Below, one piece after another: positions 43,152-52,683 of a stretch of DNA of 64,000 nt; the stretch's first letter is position 1; every line of letters begins with the position of its first letter. The notes beneath the pieces were generated by a model. It had not been told where the DNA came from. It saw nothing but the letters and a program-made list of their open reading frames with translations, and did no database searches. Position numbers and translations under genes: made by a program. Source of the DNA: Mycolicibacterium grossiae. Its GTDB lineage: Bacteria; Actinomycetota; Actinomycetes; Mycobacteriales; Mycobacteriaceae. The DNA is taken from NCBI RefSeq assembly GCF_008329645.1, contig NZ_CP043474.1, forward strand, positions 5,270,001 through 5,334,000, read 5' to 3'.

Positions 43152-44125
43152 CGCGGTTCCTGGCGCGCCGACTGCTCAACTACGCGGTGTTGCTGGCGCT
43201 GGCGTCGTTCCTCACCTTCTGCCTCACCGCGTGGGCCTTCGATCCGCTCGAGAGTCTCGAGAGCCGCAACCCGCGCCCACCGCAGGCCGTCATCGACGCC
43301 AAGGCCGCCGAACTGCACCTCGACGAACCCGTCGTCGAGCGCTACGCCACCTGGGTGTCCGAGGCCGTGCGCGGCGACTTCGGCACCACGATCGCCGGCC
43401 AACCCGTGTCCGACGAACTCGGCCGCCGCATCGGCGTCAGCCTCCGCCTCGTCGTCATCGGCTCGGTGGTCGGCACGGTGCTCGGCGTCGTCGTCGGCGC
43501 GTGGGGCGCGGTCCGCCAGTACCGGATCTCCGACCGCGTCATCACCATCGTCTCGCTGATCCTCATCAGCACGCCCATGCTGGTGCTCGCCCCGCTACTC
43601 ATGCTGCCCGCCAACGCGCTCAACGAGGCGTTGGGCTTCCAGCTGTTCGCCTACATCGGTGAGACGTCGGCGACACCCGTGCCGGGCGCCTGGGCGTCGT
43701 TCGTCGACCGGCTGCAGCACCTGGTGCTGCCGACCACCGCGCTGATCCTCTCCGCCGCAGCGGGTTACAGCCGGTACCAGCGCAGCGCGATGCTCGACGT
43801 GCTGGGCCAGGACTTCATCCGCACGGCACGGGCCAAGGGGCTGACCCGCAGGCAGGCACTGCTCAAGCACGGATTGCGGACGGCGCTCATCCCCATGGCG
43901 ACGCTGTTCGCCTACAGCGTCGGCGGCCTGGTCACCGGCGCGGTGTTCGTCGAGAAGATCTTCGGCTGGCACGGCATGGGTGAGTGGGCCGTCCAGGGCA
44001 TCGCCACGCAGGACACCAACATCGTCGCAGCGATCACCGTGTTCACCGGCGCCACCGTGCTGCTGGCGGGACTGCTCTCCGACGTCATCTACGCCGCACT
44101 GGACCCGAGGGTGAGGGTGTCGTGA
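43148..44125 (+). CDS. oppB: Peptide ABC transporter permease OppB
   Basis: 325 aa, six membrane helices. The OppB N-terminal consensus FLARRLLNYAVLLALASFLTF and the cytoplasmic EAA loop QDFIRTARAKGLTRRQALLKHGLRTAL are clear. It forms the importer pore with OppC. Order B-C-D-A matches Rv1283c-Rv1280c of M. tuberculosis. The GTG start overlaps the leader peptide stop; the end overlaps oppC by 4 bp. Confidence 0.94.
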   Translation: MTRFLARRLLNYAVLLALASFLTFCLTAWAFDPLESLESRNPRPPQAVIDAKAAELHLDEPVVERYATWVSEAVRGDFGTTIAGQPVSDELGRRIGVSLRLVVIGSVVGTVLGVVVGAWGAVRQYRISDRVITIVSLILISTPMLVLAPLLMLPANALNEALGFQLFAYIGETSATPVPGAWASFVDRLQHLVLPTTALILSAAAGYSRYQRSAMLDVLGQDFIRTARAKGLTRRQALLKHGLRTALIPMATLFAYSVGGLVTGAVFVEKIFGWHGMGEWAVQGIATQDTNIVAAITVFTGATVLLAGLLSDVIYAALDPRVRVS

Positions 44126-45093
44126 CACGGTCCCGGGAAGGCGCCCAACCCGACGCCTCGCGGCAAGACGAACCGCAGGCCACCGACGCGTCGACCAGCG
44201 CCCAGTCCGGCGTCGCAGTCGGCTCGTTCGCCTCGCGGCGCACGCTGACGCTGCGGCGCTTCCTGCGCAACCGACTCGCCGTCGGCGCGCTGCTCGTCCT
44301 GCTCGGGCTCGCGGTGGGGTGCTACGCACTGCCGCCGCTGCTCCCGTGGAGTTACACCGATCTCGACTACCTTGCGCTGCAGCAGCCGCCGAGTCCCAGC
44401 CACTGGTTCGGCACCAACGCCCTCGGCCAGGACCTGCTCGCCCAGACACTGCGCGGCATGCAGAAGTCCTTGCTCATCGGCGTCTGCGTCGCATTGGTGT
44501 CGACCGTCATCGCCGCCACGGTCGGGGCGATCGCGGGCTACTTCGTCGGGTGGCGCGACCGCGCGCTGATGTGGCTGGTGGACCTGCTGCTCGTGGTGCC
44601 CAGCTTCATCCTCATCCTCATCATCACGCCCCGTACCCGCGGCTCGGACACCGTGCTGTGGCTCATCCTGCTGCTGGCGGTGTTCAGCTGGATGATCAGC
44701 GCCCGCATGGTGCGCGGCCTGACGATGAGCCTCAAGGAACGCGAATTCATCACCGCGGCGCGCTACATGGGGGTGTCCAACACCCGGATCATCGTGCGTC
44801 ACGTGCTGCCCAACGTCGCGTCGATCCTCATCATCGACACCGCGCTCAACGTCGGCGTGGCGATCCTGGCCGAAACCGGGCTCAGCTTCCTGGGATTCGG
44901 CATCCAACCGCCCGACGTGTCCCTCGGCACCCTCATCAGCGACGGCACGCAGTCGGCCTTCACGTTCCCGTGGCTGTTCCTCTTCCCGGCCGGCGTCCTG
45001 GTGCTCATCGTCGTGTGTGCCAACGTAATCGGCGATGCGCTGCGCGATGCGCTCGACCCCAGCGCACGCACCCTGCGGCGGCGGCGCGGATGA
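44122..45093 (+). CDS. oppC: Peptide ABC transporter permease OppC
   Basis: 323 aa. A polar N-terminal ~45 residues precede six helices. HWFGTNALGQDLLAQTLRGM and the EAA loop REFITAARYMGVSNTRIIVRHVLPN are typical. Starts with GTG overlapping the oppB stop and ends overlapping the oppD ATG. Confidence 0.94.
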   Translation: MTRSREGAQPDASRQDEPQATDASTSAQSGVAVGSFASRRTLTLRRFLRNRLAVGALLVLLGLAVGCYALPPLLPWSYTDLDYLALQQPPSPSHWFGTNALGQDLLAQTLRGMQKSLLIGVCVALVSTVIAATVGAIAGYFVGWRDRALMWLVDLLLVVPSFILILIITPRTRGSDTVLWLILLLAVFSWMISARMVRGLTMSLKEREFITAARYMGVSNTRIIVRHVLPNVASILIIDTALNVGVAILAETGLSFLGFGIQPPDVSLGTLISDGTQSAFTFPWLFLFPAGVLVLIVVCANVIGDALRDALDPSARTLRRRRG

Positions 45094-46913
45094 GCGAGCT
45101 GCTGTCGGTGACCGACCTGACGGTCACCTTTCCCACCGACACCGAGGACGTCGCCGCCGTGCGCGGCATGTCCTTCGACGTCCACCCGCGGGAGGTCGTC
45201 GCGCTGGTCGGCGAGTCCGGAGCGGGCAAGTCCGCGACCGCGATGGCCGTCGTTGGGCTGTTACCCGAATACGCCGCGGTCGGCGGCTCGGTGCGGCTGC
45301 ACGGCGACGAACTGATCGGCCTCGACGACACCAGGATGTCGCGGATCCGCGGCCGCACGATCGGCACGGTCTTCCAGGACCCGATGTCGGCGCTCACGCC
45401 GGTCTACACCGTCGGCGACCAGATCGCGGAGGCGCTGCGCGTCCACCAGACCGGAATGACGCGGCGCGCCGCGGCGGCCCGTGCGGTGGAACTGCTCGAG
45501 CTGGTCGGCATCAATCAGCCGCAGCGGCGCGCACGGTCCTTCCCCCACGAACTCTCCGGCGGCGAACGGCAGCGCGTCGTCATCGCCATCGCGATCGCCA
45601 ACGACCCCGATCTCATCATCTGCGACGAGCCGACCACCGCGCTCGACGTCACCGTGCAGGCGCAGATCCTCGACGTGCTGCGGACCGCCCGCGACGTCAC
45701 CGGGGCCGGCGTGCTGATCATCACCCACGACCTCGGCGTGGTGAACGAGTTCGCCGACCGCGCCCTGGTGATGTACGCCGGGCGCGCCGTGGAGACCGCG
45801 CCGGTGGCGACGATCGTCGCCGACCGCGTCATGCCCTACACCGTCGGACTGCTCGGCTCCGTGCCGCGGCTCGACGCGACGCAGGGCGTGCGGCTGGTGC
45901 CGATCCCGGGCGCGCCGCCGTCGATGGCGGCCCTGCCGCCGGGTTGCACGTTCGCGCCCCGCTGCCCGCTGGCCATCGACGACTGCCGCGCCGCCGAACC
46001 ACCGCTGATCCCGGTGGGACCCGACCACACCGCGGCCTGCATCCGCACCGAGCACGTCGCCGGCCGGTCGGCGAGCGACGTCTACGGCGTCTCGACCGCC
46101 GCCCCCGACGCGGCGCCCGACCCCGACGCGCCGGTGGTGCTGCGCGTGCGCGACCTGGTGAAGACCTACGACCTGACCCGCGGCGTGGTGTTCCGCCGCA
46201 CGATCGGCGAGGTGCGGGCCGTCGACGGCATCGGCTTCGAGCTGCGGCAGGGTCAGACGCTCGGCATCGTCGGCGAGTCGGGGTCCGGCAAGTCGACCAC
46301 GCTGCACCAGATCCTGGAACTCACGGCGCCGCAGGGCGGCTCGATCGAGGTCCTGGGCCGCGACGTCGCGACACTGGACCGGCGCGGCCGCCGCGCGCTG
46401 CGCGGTGACCTGCAGGTGGTGTTCCAGGACCCCGTCGCGTCGCTCGACCCGCGGCTGCCGGTGTCCGACGTGCTGGCGGAACCGTTGACCGCCAACGGTT
46501 TCGATGCCGCGCGGCTCGACGAGCGGGTGGCCGAGCTGCTGTCCCTGGTCGGGCTGCGCCGCGAGGACGCCGCCCGGTACCCGGCCGAATTCTCCGGTGG
46601 CCAGAAGCAGCGCATCGGGATCGCCCGGGCGCTCGCGCTGCAGCCGAAGATCCTCGCGCTCGACGAACCGGTGTCCGCGCTGGACGTGTCGATACAGGCC
46701 GGCATCATCAACCTGCTGCTGGACCTGCAGGAGCGCTTCGGCCTGTCCTACCTGTTCGTCTCGCACGACCTGTCGGTGGTCAAGCACCTCGCCGACCACG
46801 TGGTGGTCATGCATGACGGGAAGGTCGTCGAGAGCGGTCGGGCCGCCGACGTCTTCGCCGACCCCCGCGACGAATACACCCGCCGGCTCCTCGCGGCCGT
46901 CCCGCGGGTGTAG
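45090..46913 (+). CDS. oppD: Peptide ABC transporter ATPase, two domains fused
   Basis: 607 aa, OppD and OppF fused. Domain 1: Walker A GESGAGKSAT near 40, signature LSGGERQRV, Walker B LIICDEPTTALD, and the C-terminal oligopeptide-transporter Cys cluster GCTFAPRCPLAIDDC near 290. Domain 2 (from about 350): Walker A GESGSGKSTT, signature FSGGQKQRI, Walker B ILALDEPVSALD. The Cys cluster may bind Fe-S as in related transporters. Confidence 0.94.
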   Translation: MSELLSVTDLTVTFPTDTEDVAAVRGMSFDVHPREVVALVGESGAGKSATAMAVVGLLPEYAAVGGSVRLHGDELIGLDDTRMSRIRGRTIGTVFQDPMSALTPVYTVGDQIAEALRVHQTGMTRRAAAARAVELLELVGINQPQRRARSFPHELSGGERQRVVIAIAIANDPDLIICDEPTTALDVTVQAQILDVLRTARDVTGAGVLIITHDLGVVNEFADRALVMYAGRAVETAPVATIVADRVMPYTVGLLGSVPRLDATQGVRLVPIPGAPPSMAALPPGCTFAPRCPLAIDDCRAAEPPLIPVGPDHTAACIRTEHVAGRSASDVYGVSTAAPDAAPDPDAPVVLRVRDLVKTYDLTRGVVFRRTIGEVRAVDGIGFELRQGQTLGIVGESGSGKSTTLHQILELTAPQGGSIEVLGRDVATLDRRGRRALRGDLQVVFQDPVASLDPRLPVSDVLAEPLTANGFDAARLDERVAELLSLVGLRREDAARYPAEFSGGQKQRIGIARALALQPKILALDEPVSALDVSIQAGIINLLLDLQERFGLSYLFVSHDLSVVKHLADHVVVMHDGKVVESGRAADVFADPRDEYTRRLLAAVPRV

Positions 46914-46970
46914 CGCGGCGCGACGGTGCCTGCACCGGCACCGCGGCGGGCACGATTAGAGTCGGAGCGC

Positions 46971-48641
46971 ATGACGATCCGACGCATCGCCGTCGCCCTG
47001 CTGGTGGCCGGCCTGACCCTGACGGCGTGTTCGGGCGGCGACGAGCCGCCCCCGTCGGCCGGTGGCGACGCCCAGGTCGGGTCGACCAGCGACCTCAACC
47101 CGCAAGACCCCGCCACGCTGCAGCAGGGCGGCGCGCTGCGGTTGGCGCTCTCGGGCTTCCCGGAGAACTTCAACACCCTGCACATCGACGGCAACGTCGC
47201 CGACGTCGGCGCGATGATGAAGGCGACCATGCCGCGCGCGTTCCGGATCGGCGCCGACGGCTCGGCGACGGTGAACACCGACTACTTCACCAACGTCGAA
47301 CTCACCGGCACCAACCCTCAGGTGGTCACCTACACCATCAACCCCAAGGCGGTGTGGAGCGATGGCACGCCGATCACGTGGGAGGACATCAAGAGCCAGA
47401 TCGACGCCACCAGCGGCAAGAACGACGAGTTCGCGATCGCGAGCCCCAACGGCAGCGAACGCGTCGCCGCGGTGACCCGCGGTGTCGACGACCGGCAGGC
47501 CGTCATGACCTTCGCCAAGCCGTACTCGGAGTGGCGCGGCATGCTGGCCGGCAACACCATGCTGCTGCCCAAGAGCATGACCGCCACCCCGGAGGCGTTC
47601 AACAAGGCCCAGCTCACCCAGCCCGGCCCATCGGCGGGCCCCTTCGCGATCACGAACATCGACCGCACCGCACAACGAATCACGTTGACGCGCAACCCCG
47701 CCTGGTGGGGCGCGGCGCCGAAGCTCGACAGCATCACCTACTCGGTGCTCGACGACGCCGCCCGCATCCCCGCGCTGCAGAGCAACGCGCTCGACGCCAC
47801 CGGACTCGCCAGCCTCGACGAGATGGAGATCGCCCGCCGCACACCCGGCATCTCGATCCGCCGCGCGCCGGGACTGAGCTGGTACCACGTCACGTTCAAC
47901 GGGGCCCCGGGGTCGCTGCTGTCCGACGAGAAGCTGCGCACCGCCATCGCCAAGGGCATCGACCGGCAGACCATCGCGAGCGTCACCCAGCGCGGCCTCG
48001 CCGACAACCCGGTGCCGCTCAACAACCACATCTACGTCGCGGGCCAGGAGGGCTATCAGGACAACAGCGGCGTCGTCGGGTTCGACCCGGAAGCCGCCAA
48101 GCGCGAACTCGACGCCCTCGGCTGGCGGATGAACGGTCAGTTCCGGGAGAAGGACGGCCGCCAGCTCGTCATCCGCGACGTGTTCTACGACGCGGTGACC
48201 ACGCGGCAGGTTGCGCAGATCGCCCAGAACAACCTCGCGCAGATCGGCGTCAAGCTCGACCTGCAGGCCAAGGGCGGCAACGGCTTCTTCAGCCAGTACA
48301 TCACCGTCGGGAACTTCGACGTCGCCCAGTTCAGCTGGGTGGCCGACGCGTTCCCGCTGTCCGGGCTGACGCAGATCTACCTGTCGAGCGGCGAGAGCAA
48401 CTTCGGCAAGATCGGCAGCCCGGAGATCGACGCCAAGATCGAACAGACCCTGGAGGAACTCGACCCGGCCAAGGCCCGCACGCTCGCCAACGAACTCGAC
48501 CAGATGATCTGGGCCGAGGGCTTCAGCCTGCCGCTGACGCAGTCGCCCGGCAACGTGGCCGTGCGGAGCACCCTCGCCAACTTCGGCGCGGCAGGCCTCG
48601 CCGATCTCGACTACAGCACCATCGGGTTCACGAAGTCCTGA
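46971..48641 (+). CDS. oppA: Oligopeptide-binding lipoprotein OppA
   Basis: 556 aa SBP_bac_5 protein. Lipoprotein signal with lipobox LTAC (C20). Binding-protein segments include VWSDGTPITWEDIKSQ and RNPAWWGAAPKLDSI. It captures peptides outside the membrane for OppBCD. TAGAGT lies 8 nt before ATG 46971, so it may also have its own leaderless promoter; the gap from oppD is 57 bp. Its end overlaps a convergent hydrolase gene by 14 bp. Confidence 0.93.
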   Translation: MTIRRIAVALLVAGLTLTACSGGDEPPPSAGGDAQVGSTSDLNPQDPATLQQGGALRLALSGFPENFNTLHIDGNVADVGAMMKATMPRAFRIGADGSATVNTDYFTNVELTGTNPQVVTYTINPKAVWSDGTPITWEDIKSQIDATSGKNDEFAIASPNGSERVAAVTRGVDDRQAVMTFAKPYSEWRGMLAGNTMLLPKSMTATPEAFNKAQLTQPGPSAGPFAITNIDRTAQRITLTRNPAWWGAAPKLDSITYSVLDDAARIPALQSNALDATGLASLDEMEIARRTPGISIRRAPGLSWYHVTFNGAPGSLLSDEKLRTAIAKGIDRQTIASVTQRGLADNPVPLNNHIYVAGQEGYQDNSGVVGFDPEAAKRELDALGWRMNGQFREKDGRQLVIRDVFYDAVTTRQVAQIAQNNLAQIGVKLDLQAKGGNGFFSQYITVGNFDVAQFSWVADAFPLSGLTQIYLSSGESNFGKIGSPEIDAKIEQTLEELDPAKARTLANELDQMIWAEGFSLPLTQSPGNVAVRSTLANFGAAGLADLDYSTIGFTKS

Positions 48642-49887
48642 CGTCACCCCGGCGGCCGCGGACCGCCCGTGGCACGGCGGTCGGCACCATCGCCTCGGCG
48701 GCCGCGGCGGCGCCGAGCCCCCGCGCCAGCAGGCGAAACGCCCACGGTGCCGGCTCGGCGTCCAACGATGCTGCCGCGGAGACCAATTCGGTGGTCGAGC
48801 CCGCGTACACGGCGTCGACCACGCGCAATGCCGCCGACTCGCGCGCGTCGAGGATGCTGTGGCCCGCCGTCGGCAGCTCGACCAGCGTGGCACCGGGGAT
48901 CAGCCCGGCGATGCGGTGGGCGACCGCCGGCGGGGTCACCAGGTCGCGCCCACCCGCGAGCACGACCGTGGGCCAGGCGAACTCGGGCATCGCGGCGATC
49001 AGGTCGAACGGCTCGGCGACGTAGTCGACCTCTTCACCGCCCTGATCGCGCAGCGCCACGGCCGGGTCGAGCGGACCGCCGTCGGGCACGGCGCCGTAGT
49101 TCAGTTCGCGATAGCCGATGCGTGCCACCAGGTCCGGCTCGTGGTGGTAGGGAGTCTTCCGCTCGAACAGCAGCCGGGTGCCGTGGCCGACCGCGCCCCA
49201 CAGCCAGTCATGACCGTCGAGCAGCAGATCCAACTGGCGGCCGAGCACGTCCGGTCCGGCGTAGCCGTAGAGCCCCGCCGCCAGGTGCGTGCCGGCCGGG
49301 GTGAGCACGCCGTCGGCGACCAGGCGGCGGACCTTCGCGGCCACCTGCGCAGTCCCCGGTTCGACGCCGTCCCAGAGCACGCGGCGGGTCTGCTCGCGCA
49401 CCAGGTCGATGTCATCGGCCGACAGCAGCGGCGAGTCGAGCACCAGGGCGTGCACCCGCTGCGGATGCCGCACGCCCATCCCGGACGCCAGGTAGCTGCC
49501 GTAGGAGGTGCCGTACACCACCGCCGCCGGCACGTCGGCGTCGTCGAGGACCGCCGCGAGGTCGTCGACCGCCGCCTCGACGGTCAGTGCGGCCGGAGGC
49601 AGGTCGACCCCGTCGTCGTGGCGCGACAGCCCGACCCCGCGGTGCTCGACCATGATGACGTCGACGCCGGCGGCGGCGAAGCGACGGCGCAGGACCCGGT
49701 ACAGCGCCACCGACGCCGCGCCCGGGCCGCCCGGGACGACGAGGAGCGGGTGCGGCGAGCGCGGGCCGCTGCGCACGTAGTAGAGGTCGAACTCGCGCCC
49801 ATCCCCCACCGGCCTGCGGATGCTGCGCACCCCGGGTAGGGCCGCCAACCGGGCGTGCGCTCGCCGGCGGCGGGCGGTCATGGTCAT
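48628..49887 (-). CDS. Alpha/beta hydrolase, proline-iminopeptidase-like
   Basis: 419 aa. Oxyanion-hole motif VPGGPGAAS near 51, nucleophile elbow GTSYGS with S128, and late H in PTAGHSILDARES. The GGPG motif and the large cap fit S33 peptidases. No signal peptide. Peptide or ester cleavage is likely; next to opp a role in imported-peptide breakdown is conceivable. CACAAT stands 8 nt before ATG 49887. Confidence 0.85.
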   Translation of the reverse strand: MTMTARRRRAHARLAALPGVRSIRRPVGDGREFDLYYVRSGPRSPHPLLVVPGGPGAASVALYRVLRRRFAAAGVDVIMVEHRGVGLSRHDDGVDLPPAALTVEAAVDDLAAVLDDADVPAAVVYGTSYGSYLASGMGVRHPQRVHALVLDSPLLSADDIDLVREQTRRVLWDGVEPGTAQVAAKVRRLVADGVLTPAGTHLAAGLYGYAGPDVLGRQLDLLLDGHDWLWGAVGHGTRLLFERKTPYHHEPDLVARIGYRELNYGAVPDGGPLDPAVALRDQGGEEVDYVAEPFDLIAAMPEFAWPTVVLAGGRDLVTPPAVAHRIAGLIPGATLVELPTAGHSILDARESAALRVVDAVYAGSTTELVSAAASLDAEPAPWAFRLLARGLGAAAAAEAMVPTAVPRAVRGRRGDVRTS

Positions 49888-49964
49888 CGCCCGCCATTGT
49901 GAGGTTGGGTTCGGGGTGAGTCAAAGCCGTGCCACCGCACGGCGCCGTCAGTAGAAATTCGGGC

Positions 49965-51179
49965 ATGACGACCGTGGAACGCATCGACCTCGTCCTGCCG
50001 GGAACGCCGGCGTGGACCGCCCTGCTGGCCGACATCGCCGCCGGCGCCAAGGACCGCGACCTCAACGACCAGAACCCCTTCGACCAGGTGGCCGCCCTCA
50101 AGCGCGCCGGCTTCGGCACGCTGCGGCTGCCGCGTGACCTCGGCGGCCCGGAATACACTGTCCCGCAGCTTTTCTCGGCCGTCATCGACGTGGCACGCGC
50201 CGACCCGATCGTCGCGCACATCTTCCGCACCCACTTCTGGTTCGTCGAGGAGCGGCTGCGCACCGCCGCCGACGCGGGTGCGCAGCGCTGGCTGCGCGAG
50301 GTGGCCGCCGGCAAGGCGTTCGGCAACGCGTTCAGCGAGAAGGGCGCCAACGCCGTCGGCAGCCTGGTGTTCAACACCCGGCTGCTGCCCGATGGCGCGG
50401 GCGGCTACGTGCTCGACGGCGAGAAGTTCTACAGCACCGGCACGCTGTTCAGCGACTACCTGACGGTGGCGGCCACCACCGACCACGACTCGGCGGCCAC
50501 CGTGGTGATCCCGGCCGACCGCACCGGCGTGCGGCTGGTCGACGACTGGGACGGCTTCGGCCAGCGGCGCACCGGCACCGGCACCACGACGTTCACCTCG
50601 GTCGCCGTGGCCGCCGACGAGCTGCTCAGCGACAGCCCGTACGACGCCGAGGCGGTGCCGACCGTTCAGTACGCGTCGCTGCAGCTGTACATCCACGCCG
50701 TGGTCGCGGGCGTGCTGGCCGGCATCGTCGACGACGGCATCGCGCTGCTGCGGTCGCGCGACCGCAGTTTCAGTCACGCCCCCACCGAACGTCCCACCGA
50801 GGACCCGCTGCTGCAGCGCCAGCTCGGCGAACTGGCGGCCACCGCCTCGATCGCCCGCGCCGCGGTCCTCGACGCCGCCGCGGCGATCGCCGAGGCCAAC
50901 GCCTCCGAGGTCGACGGCGTCCCCGACGCGGCGCTGGCCGCCGAGGCGCAGCTACGCGCTGCAAAGGTCAAGGTGCACCTCGACGACGTCGCGCCGCAGG
51001 CCGCCACCCGGCTGCTCGAACTCGGCGGGGCCAGCGCCGCGAGCCGGCAGCGCAACCTCGACCGGCACTGGCGCAACATCCGCACCATCACCCTGCACAA
51101 CCCGGTGGCGTACAAGGCCCGCGTGATCGGCCAGCACCTGCTGCACGGCACCCCCATCCCGGCCAACGCCTACTTCTGA
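49965..51179 (+). CDS. Acyl-CoA-dehydrogenase-fold flavin monooxygenase (DszC/SfnC-like)
   Basis: 404 aa. It has the acyl-CoA dehydrogenase fold but the layout of two-component monooxygenases: GNAFSEKGANAVGSL, KFYSTGTLFSDYL, the C-terminal HWRNIRTITLHNPVAYKARVIG typical of DszC/SfnC. Such enzymes use reduced FMN and oxygen on sulfur compounds. It is followed, after a large hairpin, by a DszA-like enzyme in the same direction. Confidence 0.85.
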   Translation: MTTVERIDLVLPGTPAWTALLADIAAGAKDRDLNDQNPFDQVAALKRAGFGTLRLPRDLGGPEYTVPQLFSAVIDVARADPIVAHIFRTHFWFVEERLRTAADAGAQRWLREVAAGKAFGNAFSEKGANAVGSLVFNTRLLPDGAGGYVLDGEKFYSTGTLFSDYLTVAATTDHDSAATVVIPADRTGVRLVDDWDGFGQRRTGTGTTTFTSVAVAADELLSDSPYDAEAVPTVQYASLQLYIHAVVAGVLAGIVDDGIALLRSRDRSFSHAPTERPTEDPLLQRQLGELAATASIARAAVLDAAAAIAEANASEVDGVPDAALAAEAQLRAAKVKVHLDDVAPQAATRLLELGGASAASRQRNLDRHWRNIRTITLHNPVAYKARVIGQHLLHGTPIPANAYF

Positions 51180-51182
51180 CGG

Positions 51183-51235
51183 GCGATTTCGGCGCGCTTT
51201 CGTTCGGTGAGCGAACGAGAGCGCGCCGAAATCGC
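51183..51235 (+). terminator. 24-bp intercistronic hairpin
   Basis: 51183-51206 pairs with 51212-51235 over 24 bp with a single G-T pair and loop GTGAG. It fills the gap between the two flavin-enzyme genes, so it may attenuate the second gene, protect the first mRNA or be a REP-like element. Confidence 0.55.
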
Positions 51236-51252
51236 TGGAAAGGCAGCATTCG

Positions 51253-52614
51253 ATGACCAAGCAGTTGCACCTCGGCGGGTTCCAGATCGCGTCGCAGGTC
51301 ACCCACTCGCACGCCGCGTGGCGGCACCCGGCCAGCGACACCGGGTTCACCCATCCGGAGTACTACCACCGGATCGGCCGCATCCTGGAACGCGGCAAGT
51401 TCGACTTCCTGTTCTTCGCCGACCTGCTGGCCGCGCCGGCACGCTTCGGCGGTGACATCACCGAGCCGCTGCGGCGCGGCACGCAGGCCACGGCGACGCT
51501 GGACCCGTCGATCGTCGCGGCGAGCATCGGCGCGGTCACCAGCAAGCTGGGGCTGGCGATCACGAAGAGCGCGACCTACTTTCACCCGTACGAGCTGGCC
51601 CGCAGCTTCGCCAGCCTCGATCACGTGACGCGCGGCCGCGTCGCCTGGAACATCGTCACCTCACTGACGCAGAGCGAGGCGCAGAACTTCGGGTACGACG
51701 AACACCTGGGCCACGAGTCGCGTTACGAGCGGGCCGACGAATTCGTGCGCACCGCACTGGAACTGTGGTCGAGCTGGGATCCGGACGCCCTGGTGCTCGA
51801 CAAGGCCGACGGCGTCTTCGCCGACCCGGACCGCATCCGCCGGGTCGACCACGACGGACGGTTCTTCCGCAGTCGCGGGCCGCTCAACGTGCCGCGCTCC
51901 CCGCAGGGGCGGCCGGTACTCATCCAGGCGGGCTCGTCGAACACCGGCCGCGACTTCGCCGCGACGTGGGCCGAGGCGATCTTCGAGATCGACCCGACCC
52001 CGGAGGGCCGCCGCGCCTACTACGACGACATCAAGTCGCGCGCGGAGAACATCGGTCGCGACCCCGACGGGGTGCTGATCTTCCCGGCGTTCGTCCCGTT
52101 CATCGGCGAGACCGAGTCGATCGCCCGGGAGAAGCAGGCCTTCCACAACGAGCTGGCCGACCCCATCTCCGGACTGATCACCCTGAGCGTGCACACCGAC
52201 CACGACTTCTCCGTCTACGACCTGGACGCACCGGTGGAGGACGTCGTGGTGACCGGCACCCAGGGGCTGTTCGACACGGCCCGGCGGGTGGCGAATCGCG
52301 ACAACCTGACGCTGCGCGACGTCGGCAGGTGGTACGCCCAGGGCGTGCTGCTGCCGCAGTTCGTCGGCACGGCCGAGCAGGTGGCCGATCAGATCGAGGA
52401 ATCGTTCCGCGCGGGCGAGGCCGACGGGTTCATGGTGTCGGCCGCGCAGACGCCGGGCACGTTCAACGACTTCGTCGACGCCGTGGTGCCGATCCTGCAG
52501 CGGCGCGGGCTGTTCCGCACCGAGTACACCGGCGACACGCTGCGCGACCACCTCGGCCTGCCGCCCGCCACGTTCGACGCGCCGCAGCGCCCGCGGGTAT
52601 CGGTGGCGAGCTGA
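51253..52614 (+). CDS. LLM-class FMNH2-dependent monooxygenase (NtaA/SnaA/DszA-like)
   Basis: 453 aa. Family hallmarks are HLGGFQIASQVTHSHAAWRHP, RVAWNIVTSLTQSEAQNFG, VLIQAGSSNTGRDFAATWAE and the substrate-site FDFLFFADLLAA. Relatives open sulfone or aminocarboxylate rings with reduced FMN from a separate reductase, which is not seen here. ATG 51253 has GGAAAGG upstream. With the DszC-like gene it suggests organosulfur or heterocycle use. Confidence 0.88.
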   Translation: MTKQLHLGGFQIASQVTHSHAAWRHPASDTGFTHPEYYHRIGRILERGKFDFLFFADLLAAPARFGGDITEPLRRGTQATATLDPSIVAASIGAVTSKLGLAITKSATYFHPYELARSFASLDHVTRGRVAWNIVTSLTQSEAQNFGYDEHLGHESRYERADEFVRTALELWSSWDPDALVLDKADGVFADPDRIRRVDHDGRFFRSRGPLNVPRSPQGRPVLIQAGSSNTGRDFAATWAEAIFEIDPTPEGRRAYYDDIKSRAENIGRDPDGVLIFPAFVPFIGETESIAREKQAFHNELADPISGLITLSVHTDHDFSVYDLDAPVEDVVVTGTQGLFDTARRVANRDNLTLRDVGRWYAQGVLLPQFVGTAEQVADQIEESFRAGEADGFMVSAAQTPGTFNDFVDAVVPILQRRGLFRTEYTGDTLRDHLGLPPATFDAPQRPRVSVAS

Positions 52615-52683
52615 CGTTCGCGGCCGGGCGCCCGGCGTCGGGCGGTCCCCTGCGGCACGCGGTCGGGCGTCGGGCGGCCGGCG

